Below are positions 9,780-22,429 of a stretch of 64,000 bases of DNA, piece by piece (position 1 is the first letter of the stretch; the number at the start of each line of letters is the position of its first letter). Made by a program: the position numbers and the translations under genes. A model generated the notes under the pieces. The model did no database searches. It saw only the letters and a list, made by a program, of their open reading frames with translations, and was not told the DNA's origin. The stretch is taken from positions 107,600,429-107,664,428 of the forward strand of contig NC_030684.2 of assembly GCF_000004195.4 (NCBI RefSeq), in the 5' to 3' direction. This DNA comes from Xenopus tropicalis (Eukaryota; Chordata; Amphibia; Anura; Pipidae).

Positions 9780-11910
9780 ATGTTTAATTAATTTAAATCT
9801 GCAGAGTAAAACTTGCAACCATGCTGCTGGCATCATTAACAGAATGATCAGCCCATAACTAGTATCCATGCTGATAATGACCAGTAGATGCTTACCTGTT
9901 AATTTCCTTTATTAATTATAACTTGTATGTTGTTTTACAGCACTGTAGAATATACTGCTGCATAACAAGGGTTCACCCAATCCTGAATTTGGTTAGGGAT
10001 TCAGCCAAATCAGACACTCTTTCTGGCAGGACTGACATTTTGACTGAATCCAAGTGCCTTAAAACCCCATGACTTTAGACCATATGACTAAGAAAAATAA
10101 AAATCTTTTTATGTAAATTATAATTATAGATTTGTGTTGATTTATGGCCCGTTATCAAACCACAGTGATCAAATTTGCTTTTGTGCTACAATCTGAAGGT
10201 TCTTTAGGGAGAGTTGCCATTTTCTGTACAAACTGTAGTACTAATAAGTGAGCTGGGGCAGTACCTGTAAAATAGTCACTAGTCAAATAGCTGATGCCAA
10301 GCACTACAACAAAAGAAAACATGACAAAATGACTGCAGAGGAAGGCATAAATCAATTTCTTTGGAAAAATAGTAGCCTTAAGGTGCATCGTAAACAAAGA
10401 TATGTCCCTCATAGGCCTAGGCAATAAACAATTACATCTGTCTAATGGCCACATAAGAAACACACCCAGCTTTGCAAACGTCCCTTAGAAAGGCTAAACT
10501 CCTTCAGGATATACATACATCAGAGTGGGAAGCATACTGGTGGAAATGGACCATACAGACAAGGCAATATTCATGTAACCATAGGGTATCGGAAGAGATT
10601 CAAACCAGGCACAATGCCCCTTAATATAAATATTATAATTATTATAATATTAATATATATATATATATATAGTCCTCCTAAAGAAATACAGAGATGGGTC
10701 TTTTAAAAATATTATGTTTTGCCCTGGATACAACAGAACTACGTAGATAATATTCAGTACTTCTGGAAGCCTATAGGAAATGTAGCTACAATATCAGAGT
10801 AACCACACCCTACAGCTCTCTGTCCACTTGTATATCATTTTAGGATCATATTTATCAGAGTGAGCCCTATTTTCCCCTTGATAAATACCCCCAAAGTGTA
10901 AACTGTTCTGCTACTACACATCTGTTGCCTATTTTCTGTATATTAGGATAATTGTTATCTTAATTTCCTTGAATGATCCATTCTGAATCCAACCCTGCAT
11001 AACCCAGCTAACATGAAAGCCCTATGGTCTTTTTCTTGTACTCTTACAACGAAACTGAAGGAACTCTTGTTTGTGCAGGTGAGCACCACAGGTGCTAGTA
11101 TTCATCTAAGCAAGAGAGTAACACGTTCATAATGAAAACAGATTTTTCTTTTTGAAAATAAATATCCATAGTTGGCAAGCAAAGGGGAATTTTGGTACAT
11201 TGTTTAAACTTTTTTTTTTTCATTTCAAAGAATAATCCTTACTGTATAACTGCAGCTGTTGTACAATAAGGAAAAATTAATGTGTCGCCTTGTAAATTCC
11301 CTTTCTCTGAACTATTCAGAAAGTTTGGCAGGTTATTTTAAATGAGTCCCTTTTCAAAAGTTACATTTTTTTATAACACCGTATTTATTAAATCTGCACA
11401 CACGGCCCGTATCCATCATTCTAAAGAATAAACAGGGGCTGACTAAAAAGGTGAGAACATGGTGAAGGTCTCACAGCAGAGTAATATTTGAAAAACAAAT
11501 ATAAGAGAAAGAAAAAGAAAGCTGTGTGATTATGGTGAAGGGAACATACTATTGTACACTTGTAGTGTTGAACCAGCTCAGGCTGCTTGGGCTACCTCTT
11601 GGTTTTTTTTCAGTTCATCAGAGGTTTGGTGCAGTCTTAATGGATTATTTAAGCCTATAGGCCCATACTACTAAGGCTTCACGTACCAAGCTATTGTCTA
11701 AAAACTCGAAATGACATTCCCCACAATTCTCTATCCTTGTCTGAATTCATGTTCCTCTCTGTTGGGCATATGATAGAACTACATATTGCATTTTTTTGTC
11801 TTTATACAAGCCTTGGGGAGTTCTTGAGCCCTTTTCTTACCTGTGTCAAAGTCAGAATGGATAAAAAAAACATAAATTTATATAGTATGGGACATCCATT
11901 TATATAATAT
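9780..11910. other. Mostly anonymous sequence with an AT microsatellite
   Basis: A (TA)n tract lies near 10648-10671 and poly-T runs near 11210. I see no exon, RNA gene or intact element. Confidence 0.4.
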
Positions 11911-11921
11911 GGGTTTATGCA

Positions 11922-12133
11922 CCTTTTTTTTAATTGTTTTTATTTATTTTTTTAACAATTGGATTACACATATGCAAAATAATGTCCGTTGCAAGAAACA
12001 GTATAAAAAAAGGATTTGATGTATATGATGTCAGCATAGGATATAAAAGTATACATAAGTTGTCTTGTATCTAGTAACCCTAATATTCAAAACAGTTGTA
12101 TTAGTGGGCTTGTTGAGAAATTAGCAGATATAT
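11922..12133 (-). mobile_element. Short retroposed 3' fragment with poly-T head
   Basis: A 212-bp insertion is flanked by the direct repeat GGTTTATGCA (11912-11921 and 12134-12143). It starts on the + strand with a T-rich run, as expected for a minus-orientation polyA-tailed retrocopy. This looks like a 5'-truncated product of L1-type (TPRT) integration. The parent family is not identified. Confidence 0.55.
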
Positions 12134-12427
12134 GGTTTATGCAGCTTTTTAACATAAACTCAACTGATAATAATAGTAATACTAATACTAATAATACTGG
12201 GTTGTTTGCCTAAAAAGGGGCATATTTTAATATTCTGGCTACAAGCCAGTACTCATCTGCCAAATTGAAAGTAGGTTATTCTTGGACATTGAGACAAAAA
12301 AATGTAATAAAAACATACTGGTATGTTCTAAGGACAGCCTTAAGAAGGACTGACCTATACAGGACTATAAAGAAATAACAACTTTCATCGAGTTCTATAT
12401 TACAGCTTTTGTGTCTGGGGTAAAGAT

Positions 12428-12632
12428 ACTCACTCCTCAGACATTTTTGAGTACTTTTGGAATGTGACAAATTTGGAGAGGCTCTAGTTTGGCACTTTTT
12501 TTAGTGTTTTGTTGCTTTCACATTTATCTTAGATAAATGTGAAAGCAACAAAACACTAAAAAAAGTGCCAAACTAGAGCCTCTCCAAATTTGTCACATTC
12601 CAAAAGTACTCAAAAATGTCTGAGGAGTGAGT
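12428..12632. repeat. Exact 205-bp palindrome (2 x 102 bp, 1-nt spacer)
   Basis: Reading 12428-12529 against the reverse complement of 12531-12632, I find all 102 positions identical, with a single T (12530) at the centre. The arms are mixed-composition sequence, not simple repeat. No direct repeat flanks the structure (left AAAGAT, right TTCTAG), so it does not look like a transposon. A fold-back duplication by template switching or an assembly/sequencing fold-back artefact would both give this pattern. Confidence 0.9.
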
Positions 12633-12639
12633 TTCTAGT

Positions 12640-14320
12640 TGAAAGGGTTGAACTGCAGAATTCATTTTCAACCTTAAATGAGCAGTTTTCCACTATCCAC
12701 ATTGCTACTTGTGGTGTAATTGACTTCATTATCTGCACTCTAAACCACAATTAAATTAACATCTTCACCCATGCAACCATAATCCTGTGTGTATGCGTGC
12801 GTGTCAAAGAAGACCCACCAGTGGAGCATTTGCTACCTTTTTCCATCCTCTAAATCTGCCTCCAGACAGCATGAAGGCAATGCACTAGTGAGATCACAGC
12901 ACTGGAACAATGCATTTGAGGCTGCCTAGGTGCAATATGCTGTAGGGCATTACAGAGTGGTACATTTACAACATGTTAGCATTGCACTTTGAAAATGGAT
13001 CCCTAGTTTGTCCTAGCCAAAAATAAATTTCAAGGGGGTGGGGGGGGGGCATTTTGGTGACTTCTGTACCCTCAAATATTTGTACTTTATTATTAGAACC
13101 ATTTTTATGTTCTTTACTGGCAAAGCAATTACAACAGTAAAACCAGTATGTGACAAACAGGAATAATGAATCAGTGCACATAAGCAAGGGTTTCACAGAA
13201 GTGTTTGAAGGGCTGATGCTGGCGCGGAGCCTTATTTTCCTTATCCCTTATTTGAAACAATTTTCTAATTTGCAGGAACATAAAATCTGGCTCTTAACAT
13301 GGTCTTTACATGACTCAGCAGGCAGCTGTAAACTGCAGCGTAAACAATAAAATCAAAAGTAAAAAAAAAAGTGACTTGTTTTTGGTTATTATTCTCCTTT
13401 ATCCATTTTCAGGGAAGTGGCACTCTACATTATACAGTTATTGCTTATTATGAGTTATGCTTTAAGAACAGAAGGCTAACAATACCTGGTTGCAAACAAA
13501 ATGCCATATTTTATAAGACTGAATAAAAAAAAAACGTTATAAATGCGATCTGGGATAATTTACCGAAGTTACAGAAATGCACTTGGACATCTCCAAGCCA
13601 TATAGAAATGTAAGGTAAGCTAATGCAGGTCCCATTTATTATGGATATACAAGTGCACAGACGCAGTAATTAGACTGGTAGTGATAGTTCTGCTAATTGC
13701 AGTCATTGGTAAAACCTTTCTGTTTATAGTTCATCAAGACTGGGATACTTCCTCACCTGTGATTAACACCTGGGCCATTCCACTCTCCCTCATGCCCTTG
13801 GCAAGGCTGGTGGAAACCCCAAAGAATGTCATGATCTGCCCCCAGAATTCCTCAACTGCTGACTACTCAATACAGTTTTACCTCCTACTGCTGAAAATGT
13901 ACCCATTTATATCCATTTTGATTCATTTTTCACATTTTCTGCAAAGGCATTATTGTTTCATCTTACAGTTTTAACTCACCCTACATGCCAATTTCTAACT
14001 GCTAGGCTGTGTTTATTATTTACCATAGCAAGAAGCTAACATAGGGTGTTTTGTATGAATGGAGCTGCAAATGACTCTATATATTAGGGACAGCCAGACA
14101 GTTCAAGAAGTAATTGCCCTTCAGGTAAATAATTCTTGCTATTAACTGAGGTAAATTGTGAGATTTTTGAAACACAAATAAAATAATATATTCCTGCATT
14201 GTTTAGTGTGTGCTTAATACACAGAGTAGAGATCCAATTTTTTTTTATTGTACATTTCCCATCCTTTGCTATACTTTCTCTCTCATGGCATACTTCTCAC
14301 TTCCTGTTCCTGCCTTCTTT
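12640..14320. other. Anonymous sequence
   Basis: A G-rich run lies near 13034-13049. The 97-codon frame at 13681-13974 has no recognisable domain and I do not support it as a gene. Confidence 0.4.
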
Positions 14321-14327
14321 AGAAAAA

Positions 14328-14777
14328 ATATAATTTTTAAGTAGTATGTGCCATTGGGTAATCCTAAATACAAAATTGCCATTTTAAGTAATAAGGGCCG
14401 CCCACTGGGATCATATGATTCACAGCACACACAAACAAACCAACACATACATGCTAGGCCCCATCAGCCAATTAATGGACAGAGTTTTGTCTTTTACTCC
14501 CACACTTCTTCCTGATACAGCTAGAGCTGCATTATTTCCTGCTGGCTCAAGGGAAAAGATGTGATAAATATAAATAAATGGAGGGCACTCATTTCACAGT
14601 CACAAAATACAATACAGGAATTTGGTGCAAAAACAGCCCAAAACAGGGGCAAAGATGTAAAAGGGCATTATTTACTGATTTTTACTGAGTTTGGGAAGAT
14701 TCTTTAATAGGCCACTTTATATGGTATAGACTTTCTGTTGGTTAAGCATTCATTCTGGGGGTACACTTTTCTTTTAA
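14328..14777 (+). mobile_element. 5'-truncated TTAA-type (T2-like) element
   Basis: It contains AGTAGTATGTGCCATTGGG, CATGCTAGGCCCCATCAGCC, CCACACTTCTTCCTG and the 3' end TTCTGGGGGTACAC...TTTTAA. The same order is seen in 54560-55957 and 58917-59314. The left terminus is missing. It has no coding capacity. Confidence 0.7.
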
Positions 14778-14779
14778 GG

Positions 14780-16220
14780 GTACAATGTAATTTAAACATG
14801 CAGATACTTCAATATACATGTGTAGGTTTAAAAGGCCAGCCACCATGTATAGCACCAGTATACACATGCAAATACAAAAAGAAAGCAAAAATAGTATGTG
14901 CATTTATTTGAAAGGGTTTCATATTGTACATAATCACTGAACACTTTGTTCTTACCTAGGAGAGTAAGAAAGAAATTCAATGTCCCCATCATTTGTAATA
15001 CATGCTGGCAAAATTTTACCGATTGTTAAGGGATATTCATAAAAGCAGCAAAGAAGCCTGTAGCACTGAAATTCAGATGAAAGTCAACGATAGCTGGAGC
15101 AGAAGCACAGAAATGCAGACTTGGGATTTGTGCACATTTTGATGCCTCGTTTTTTGGGGTTACTGTGATCCTGTTAGCTAAGTCACTGTTTGGATTTAAG
15201 CTGAAATAAAATCTATAGACCATCCATAGCTGCTGAAGGAAGAGCAGGAGAATATTGCCAATAAAGGTGGCTTTGTGCAGGATATCTTGGGCACCTTACA
15301 GAAGACATGTCCCTACAGACTTGCAGAAGCAGTTTCCTTTCCAGCCAATGCAGAGCTGCAGGTATGTAGATGATAGAGCAGATGAAGTGGGGGAGTTCCC
15401 AAAATATCAAAAATGTCACCCCTAGAGTCAAATTGAACAGCCTTTTAGTGCCCATATTGTGAACAAATATTTTACAACACTTCTTGCTTTTACCAAGCCA
15501 ATTACTTTTAAACTAAAAATCTACAAGATACTGAATTACGCTTAATTTGCTTGAGAAGAAAATTAAGCAAGTGTTTTTCTACATCCAAAGCTGATCATTA
15601 TAAATGACCTTTTAATAAACAGATTTTTAATTGCCATTTTTTACAACTCATTTGGCCTTGAGTGAACTACAATTCCCAGCATCCCTCTAAATCTCCGCGA
15701 CTAGGCAGGGCTGGAAGCTGCATTACACAACAGCTGGACAATCATAATATTTTCCCCCTCTTTTTTGACAATGATGTTGTAAGGCAATAAATAAGGAAGG
15801 AAACACAGGTGGTTTTTTAATAGTACTTGAGGTCAACAGATGTCCAGAAGAGGAAAGTGTCAGTGTTGGCCAGCGAGACAGGACAGAGCAAAACAAATCC
15901 CAAACATCTGAACAGCTCTTGCCTTTTGTGGCCTAGACTGATTATTCCACTTGTCTGGGGAACAGTAATGTTTTTTTTTAATGGCCTTCTGCTCCACTGA
16001 GCTTGTAACCGAATCAAAGAAGATATATTTTGCATTAGACGCAGATAACTGTGTGAACATAAAAGTGTGAACATGGAGTAAGACTGGAAAGAGAACACAC
16101 ACCCAATAGTGAATTCTCTCCCTCTAGCATTAACCTGCATATGTGATCCACCCAATGTCTGATCCTAAACCAGGGACAGAAATGTTGACTATTGAGATAA
16201 AAATATTTAAAATTATATAT
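14780..16220. other. Mostly anonymous sequence with a ZNF143-like motif
   Basis: Several short frames on the minus strand at 15026-15455 and 15817-16232 show no recognisable domain. See the separate motif entry at 15666. Confidence 0.4.
15666..15684 (+). promoter_or_regulatory. ZNF143/Staf-like motif
   Basis: ACTACAATTCCCAGCATCC matches the core of the known ZNF143 (Staf) consensus. The same 19-mer occurs at 34068-34086, which suggests it travels within an old repeat. No promoter features surround it. Confidence 0.4.
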
Positions 16221-16224
16221 ACAC

Positions 16225-16606
<382 letters not shown>

Positions 16607-16859
16607 ACAGTCGCAGAGGAATTTCCTTGTTCTTTTTGTTACGCTTTACTTTTTACAAGTTTTTTCTCCAGAAATGAATGTTTTTTTTCTTTTGTTTTTT
16701 TATATTGTGGAACGCTGTTTATAGAATTCCAATCCCTATTAGTATCCAAGTTAAATTTCATACCTCATTATCAAACATGTTTTACTAGCATACACAGCTG
16801 TGGATATTAGCACTACACAACAAGCAAGAGCAATGCTGAGCAGTTCCACTAGCCAGGAA

Positions 16860-16935
16860 AAATATCATTTTTGTTATTGTTATGTATTTATAAATCGCCA
16901 AGTATTCAGCAGCACTGTGCAGTAGGATCTATATA
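16860..16935 (-). mobile_element. L2/SINE-like retroposon tail fragment
   Basis: TATGTATTTATAAATCGCC and CAGCAGCACTGTGCAG are the reverse of the GCGCTTTATAAATAAA tail seen at 25165-25322. Confidence 0.5.
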
Positions 16936-16939
16936 TATT

Positions 16940-18115
16940 AAACATCCAAATTACATACTGGTTTACTCAATGAAACACAAGGCTCTCTCACAATATATAC
17001 GCAAAGTTGTGCTGACTGACCCAGGCACACAATTTTTGGGGCCCTAGTCTCAGTGAAGCAGTCAGAAGAATGACAAAAAGTCCCACCTCTCAAAACTAAT
17101 TTGAATTTGGAATGTACAGGCAGGGCCTAAAGCAGCAATGGAAGACGCTTGTTAAACAAGCATGTTTCTGATTAATTTTACGTCTGTCATTTACATATGT
17201 ATGTGCATATGTGTGACATCACATCCTCATGGGGAAGATCACTGTGAGAGGGAATGCTCCTGGGTGGCCTGGGAAGTCTCTAAGCTGATTTCCAGGTGGT
17301 CCCTCCCTACCCCTGGCCAAACGTTACCTTTGCATTGCCACTAAACAGAGCCAACTTCAAACACTTCCCTATTTGTCCCTGCTATGTTCTCCTGTTACAG
17401 CATTTAGAAGCGAGACAATCTGCTGTGTTTATATCTCCTGCATTCATACAATATATATTGGGCTCCCTGAATTTTGCTTAATTTTAAAAAAAATCACAAA
17501 TTTCAATGAACTTTAGGGTAATGGGCCAATGGCACATGGGACATGCAGTGTGAGTCAACACCAGGAAATGCCCATCTGTATCATATAATTGGATCCTCAG
17601 TATTCTTCCCAGTAGAATGAAAATATCACCAGGGCAGGATTTAAAAATTATTCACCCCTAGGCCAGTGCAGGTGACATGGGGCTAGCCATTTCCCAGGGT
17701 GCCACAACCATGTGACCTGTGCTCTGATAAACTTCAGTCACACTTTACTGCTGAGCTGCAAGTTGGAGTCATATCACCCCCCCCCCTCCCAGCAGCCAAT
17801 CAGTAGAACAATGGGAAGGGAGCAAGATAGCAGCTTCCAGTAGGTATCAGAATAGCACTCAGTAGTAAGAAATTCAAGTCCCACTTGCGACTCCTCCACT
17901 TACATGGGAGCAGGAGAAACAATAGGTTACCAGAAAGCAGTTCTAATGTGGCTGCCTACATACCAATATCACAACAACAACAAAAAATACATTTGTTAGT
18001 TCAAGAATAAAATTTTAAATGGTAGAGTGAATTATGATTATGATACATAATCCAATCATTGGACAACTCTTAAACAAATCCCCAGGTGCTATGACATAGG
18101 TAAAATACAAAAATA
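16940..18115. other. Mostly anonymous sequence with diverged repeat pieces
   Basis: 17640-17960 has the look of an old dispersed repeat (C9 run near 17776, CCACTTGCGACTCC, AACAATAGGTTACC), but I cannot fix its ends. Confidence 0.35.
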
Positions 18116-18120
18116 GAGTG

Positions 18121-18229
18121 TAGATGCACTCAGGGACTTCATAATACAGTGAAAAAGATCTTAATTTATTGGTTATGCCAATAAATTTTGACCTTCTTGA
18201 CTGCATTATCAAATCCCTGAGTGCATCTA
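18121..18229. repeat. Small inverted-repeat element
   Basis: TAGATGCACTCAGGGA (18121-18136) pairs exactly with TCCCTGAGTGCATCTA (18214-18229). Inner sequence pairs partially, so the whole 109 bp can fold. Probably a MITE remnant. Confidence 0.55.
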
Positions 18230-18239
18230 AACTTTATTT

Positions 18240-19160
18240 TTAGTATACAACGATATATACAAAGGCAATCTCTGGGAGAAACTTCCATCTTCCTTAGGAA
18301 ATGTTTAAGACTAGATTCCTAGTTCTGTGGCTAGGATCCAATTATAGTAAGTGACTTGAATGCTGGTTTACCTATCGGTTATTTTTGCCTCTACATGGCA
18401 TGGCTTCTGATATGGCTTTCTTGACAAACCTTTGGCCTGTGTATGGAAAAACAGTGATCATCTTTTCTAACTGATAAATGTTTGGGCTCATTCAGATATT
18501 AATTTGCTGGATGATAAATCCAGTTAGTTGGGAAATGCATCAGCACTGCAGTCCATGGCCAGCTACACTGCACATACCCCAAGTGTGAATGCTTATATGT
18601 CATATTTGGTACAACACATGGCTGATCAAATTACCCAAAGATCTGCTTTTTCAGCAACCCAGTCAAACTAGCTTTCCATGTGTGACCAGTTTAACTGCTC
18701 TGGCACTCCTAAATGAGATATCACACTGCCAGGGTCCCTGTCTCCAGGCTGCAGCTTCAGTGGGACCTTCCTTTTCAATAGCTGTGGACTGCATCTTCCC
18801 ACAAGTGAGGTGGGGATTCATGTTCCTGTACAAACACAAAGACTACAGTAAACGATCTTTCATATTTTGAGTAAAGACCAGTGTGCAGTGGTAATCTGGT
18901 ATTGGATTTCACTGGACTAGTAACAAGGAGGCACCTGGCATTGAAAATAAGTAAGGCGTGCAGACAACTTCCCTATTTTGTATTACAATATATTAGAAAC
19001 AAAGGACGAATGACAAGTACAGGGCTGTTTAGGCCTGTGGATGTCATAGCAATGTTAATGCTTCCAGGAATACTTTTCTTTAAATGGCAAGGGAAGAAAT
19101 CTGGCTTATTTTTCATTAGCAAAGTTAAGGGTGAGTTGCTGGTCAAACATGTGAATTGCT
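18240..19160. other. Anonymous sequence
   Basis: Frames at 18589-18870 and 18881-19168 have no recognisable domain. Confidence 0.4.
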
Positions 19161-19164
19161 TTGA

Positions 19165-19497
19165 TTAAAGGAGAAGGAAAGGCTAAATCATGGGGGTGCC
19201 AAATGTTAGGCCCCCCAGTGATTGTAATCATTACCTAATACCCCTGGCCGGTGCTCCAGTTAGGAGAAAACCACACCAGCTCAGGGTATATGCAAGTGAA
19301 CATTCCTCTTCCTTCTGTCTTATTTCTTCAGAAAGGAGCAGACGCTCACACAGCTGAGCGAAAAATCCGTCTTTTTTGTCAAAGTCAGCTTTTCACTCTG
19401 GCCTGTGCAGTTTTTTCCCAACAGGAGCACTGGTTGGGGGTTTCAGGTAAGCGATTAAAGTCACTGGGGGTGGCTAACATTTTTCCTTCTCCTTTAA
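19165..19497. mobile_element. T2-type MITE (TTAAAGGAGAAGGAAAGG family)
   Basis: The left end TTAAAGGAGAAGGAAAGGCT and right end ...TTCCTTCTCCTTTAA are inverted repeats with TTAA at both edges, and the ends follow the TTAAAGGRR rule of frog T2/Kolobok MITEs. It is a relative of 61031-61375. The 84-codon frame inside is repeat-derived. Confidence 0.8.
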
Positions 19498-19867
19498 AGG
19501 AGTAGTTTTTAGTTATAGGATGTCCTATCCTTAGCAACTTTTCATGGTTTTTTAATTATTTGCCATATTTTGACTCAAATAGATCGCTGACCCCCAAGAG
19601 CCATAATTTATTGCTCTGTGAGGCTACAACTTTGTATGTATATCTTTATTTTTATTTATTTATAAAGCGCTACTTATGTACTTTATGTTACTTTTTATTG
19701 TGTACCTTTCTATTCAGACCTCTACTATTAATATTTAAGTCTCTCATTTATATTATTAAAAGCTAAATGATTCAGGAACATGAGTAATAAAAAATGAAGG
19801 CCAACTATAAATTGTCTTGCTCTCTATATTATGCTAAAAGTTACATTAAAGTGAATTACCCCTTTAA
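19494..19867 (-). mobile_element. T2-type MITE (TTAAAGGGGTTG family), deleted, reverse orientation
   Basis: It shares its left TTAA with the preceding MITE, so the two abut head to tail. The left end TTAAAGGAGTAG and right end ATTACCCCTTTAA fit the T2 pattern. The internal CTGACCCCCAAGAGC and GAGGCTACAAC words are the reverse of those in the copy at 63675. 19643-19680 resembles a retroposon tail. Confidence 0.6.
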
Positions 19868-19869
19868 CT

Positions 19870-20780
19870 GACATGGCTTGTGCTGTGGGCAGAGTGAAGA
19901 AGGCAGAAAAACAGTGGAATCTCTGTGGAACCAGGCCCACATTGTTTTATGCATGGGCTAGAAAATGTTTTATAAGGAGTGATAAAAAAAACAATGGTTA
20001 AAAGTAAGGAATACAGACTGAGGCTGCTTTCCAGTAGGTTACATCGTTTTTGGCTGGAATCCTTGTGAATTTAAAAAAAGTATTATTGGGGAATTTAAAA
20101 CAAAGCTAAACAGGGTGTTGTACAGTCTCGCAGCATTTTCTCTGAAGCTTCCAAAAACAATGGGAAAATGGCACGGCTCATATACTTTAAGGTAAACATG
20201 TTGCAGAAGAGCTAATGGCCAGATGTGAGGTGCCCCAGTTAAAGAACAAATAAAGATCTTTAAAAAGAAGAGTTGGTTTTATGGAGTACATCTATATATA
20301 AGGCTGATTTACAACTTCATAAATATGATGACATTAAACTTGGTTCATTTAACTCTTGTGAGCTCCATGCAGTGACACTGATTTTAGTGCCTTAGGATTC
20401 TACAAAATGGTTAAAGGCCTAATGTCAGCGGTGCTGGGAGGAGAAGGGTGCACACAAATGCATATATACATTCACAATATTTTTTAATGTTATTATGTAA
20501 TTACATTTTTTAATAATAATATACATTCTCAGTTAAGTATCTGTGTATTTATATATGTATATAGTCTTTATTGTGTATTGGTACAGCTGTTTAACAATAT
20601 GGGTGGGCTTCCTATAGAGTGATGTACAGCCTTGTCTAAACGTTTGCAGGCACCTGAATAGATCTAAACGCTGCATGGGTTGGTTCTGACTTGCTGCAGC
20701 TTGCCTTCAGCAGAACAATTAATGCAACCCTAAAAGTAATAGTAGGCCTGCAGGGGAGGTAGATAAGGGAGGGCTGCACA
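19870..20780. other. Anonymous AT-rich sequence
   Basis: I see no element ends or gene. Confidence 0.4.
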
Positions 20781-20794
20781 GTGTTTTAGTGTTA

Positions 20795-20900
20795 GTATTA
20801 ATGCCTGTGGTATTGGGGCCCTGAGTTCGGTTCCAGCTAGTGCTCTCTTGGCAATGGGTTTGCATGTTTCCCCATTCAGTTGTTTTGCTGACAGCAAGCC
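20795..20900 (+). mobile_element. L2/SINE-like retroposon fragment
   Basis: GGGGCCCTGAGTTCGGTTCC and GGGTTTGCATGTTTCCCC match the central segment of the dispersed family also seen in reverse at 40700-40760. Confidence 0.45.
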
Positions 20901-20904
20901 ACAA

Positions 20905-22075
20905 TTAGTATGTATTGACTCAGGCTGCTTAGCTCTGGAAATGGTCAGGTCTCTTCACCACAGGAGCCCCCACATGTAATAAAATGCATAAAATTAATTT
21001 ACACTGATGCTAAATTGAGAAAACTATTTTTACTTAAATACATTCACTTAGAAATTGACATGTGGCAAATAATATTTACACATAATCTGCCCACGAGAGA
21101 CCCCCTCAGCTTCTGAGTATTAACAACCTATTCCTACTGAGTAATAAGAACATTTCCGTTAAAAAAAAAAAAAAACCCTGCCATTTTAAAGCACAGTCTA
21201 AGGAGGGGAGTGAGATTGCCTTTCATTAAACCCCCTTCCTTTTCCTGAAAGTGTTTCATTCTAAAGATGCAAACTGTGTCTTTTACTATCATTCATCACT
21301 TGTCACCCAGCAGGAGCCTAAGAGAATGATGGCATCAATAAGGAGTTAAGTGTCAGCCACTGAAGCTCTGCACATGGTAAAAAGGTGTTGCAAAGAAACA
21401 ATGCTTGCTATCCAGTTATTTTCTTTTTAATCCAGTATTTTCTATCTCCAAATGAACAGTGTCTTCTGCATTTGTTCTTTATTAAGCCCTTCCATCACTC
21501 ATCTCACCTAGGATGTCTGCCAATTGGCTTCAATCAGCAGATCAGTTCTTTTCATATGAGAGCAAGAAATATCGCTGGAACAAGACATTGTTCCTAACCA
21601 ATGAGGTCACAAGCTAAACAGTCAGTTGGGGGACACAAGACACGTGCCTCTCAATGAAATGCCTGAAATACTTTCAAATGTTTTAGAGCAGAAGTCATGA
21701 TCAGGGATGCTTACTGACAGATCCATTTTGGAGAACTGGGAAAAAAAGTCCTTTTACTACTTAAGTACATATAGGGTCACTATATAAATAAAACATCAAA
21801 TGCAGATATAAAATGAGTTATTCTGAAATCCTTTATCCAAAATACTACACAAATCAGCAGCATCAATCCCAAAACAGTGTCTGTTGAAATCATTTTTTAA
21901 CCAAGCCAATTTGCAGCTTAGCAGCTTTCTGTAAGCGGTGTTGGTCCAGTGGTCAAAGAACTGCTTGAATATACACGCAGTATCAAAATAAAGTGTCAAA
22001 TTGTGGATTTCATAGGTATACTTACAGAACTCTGGACAAGTCTTCTTTGTAATGTAATAACATTACAAACGGCAG
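20905..22075. other. Anonymous sequence
   Basis: An A14 run lies at about 21161. I see nothing else assignable. Confidence 0.4.
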
Positions 22076-22079
22076 GAAA

Positions 22080-22420
22080 CTTGCAACAAACAATGAATTT
22101 TAATTTAGTTCTTTTAATTTAATTGTAAGTAACTTAATTAGTAACCAATCATTTGGCTGAATTTCATGGCTCTGTCAAACTATTTCACTGCTTTTGGCTA
22201 AGGAGTTGGAAATAGGCTGCAATTATTTACAAACTAATTATTACTTTATAACATTTTGTCAAACTAATATATTCCTGTTCGGCATTAGTAGAGGTGCTGA
22301 TTCTTTTGTGAATAACAATGTCACTGATTAACTTGAATTAAAAGGATTTGGCCCAAGTGAAATTCTTGTTTTTCCTGTTCTTTGTGTTTTGCATAGTTTT
22401 TTATGTAAGTTGAATGCTCA
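22080..22420. promoter_or_regulatory. Candidate conserved non-coding element
   Basis: Non-repetitive sequence with dense homeodomain-type cores (TAATTAGT, TTAATTTAATTG, AACTAATTATTAC), no open frame and no transposon ends. The texture resembles vertebrate developmental enhancers. Conservation cannot be tested from this sequence. Confidence 0.3.
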
Positions 22421-22429
22421 TGGTTTTGA

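Noticed and set aside
20820..20845. GAGTTCGGTTCC resembling a tRNA T-arm box B
   Set aside because: No box A or cloverleaf upstream. It belongs to the L2/SINE-like retroposon fragment.
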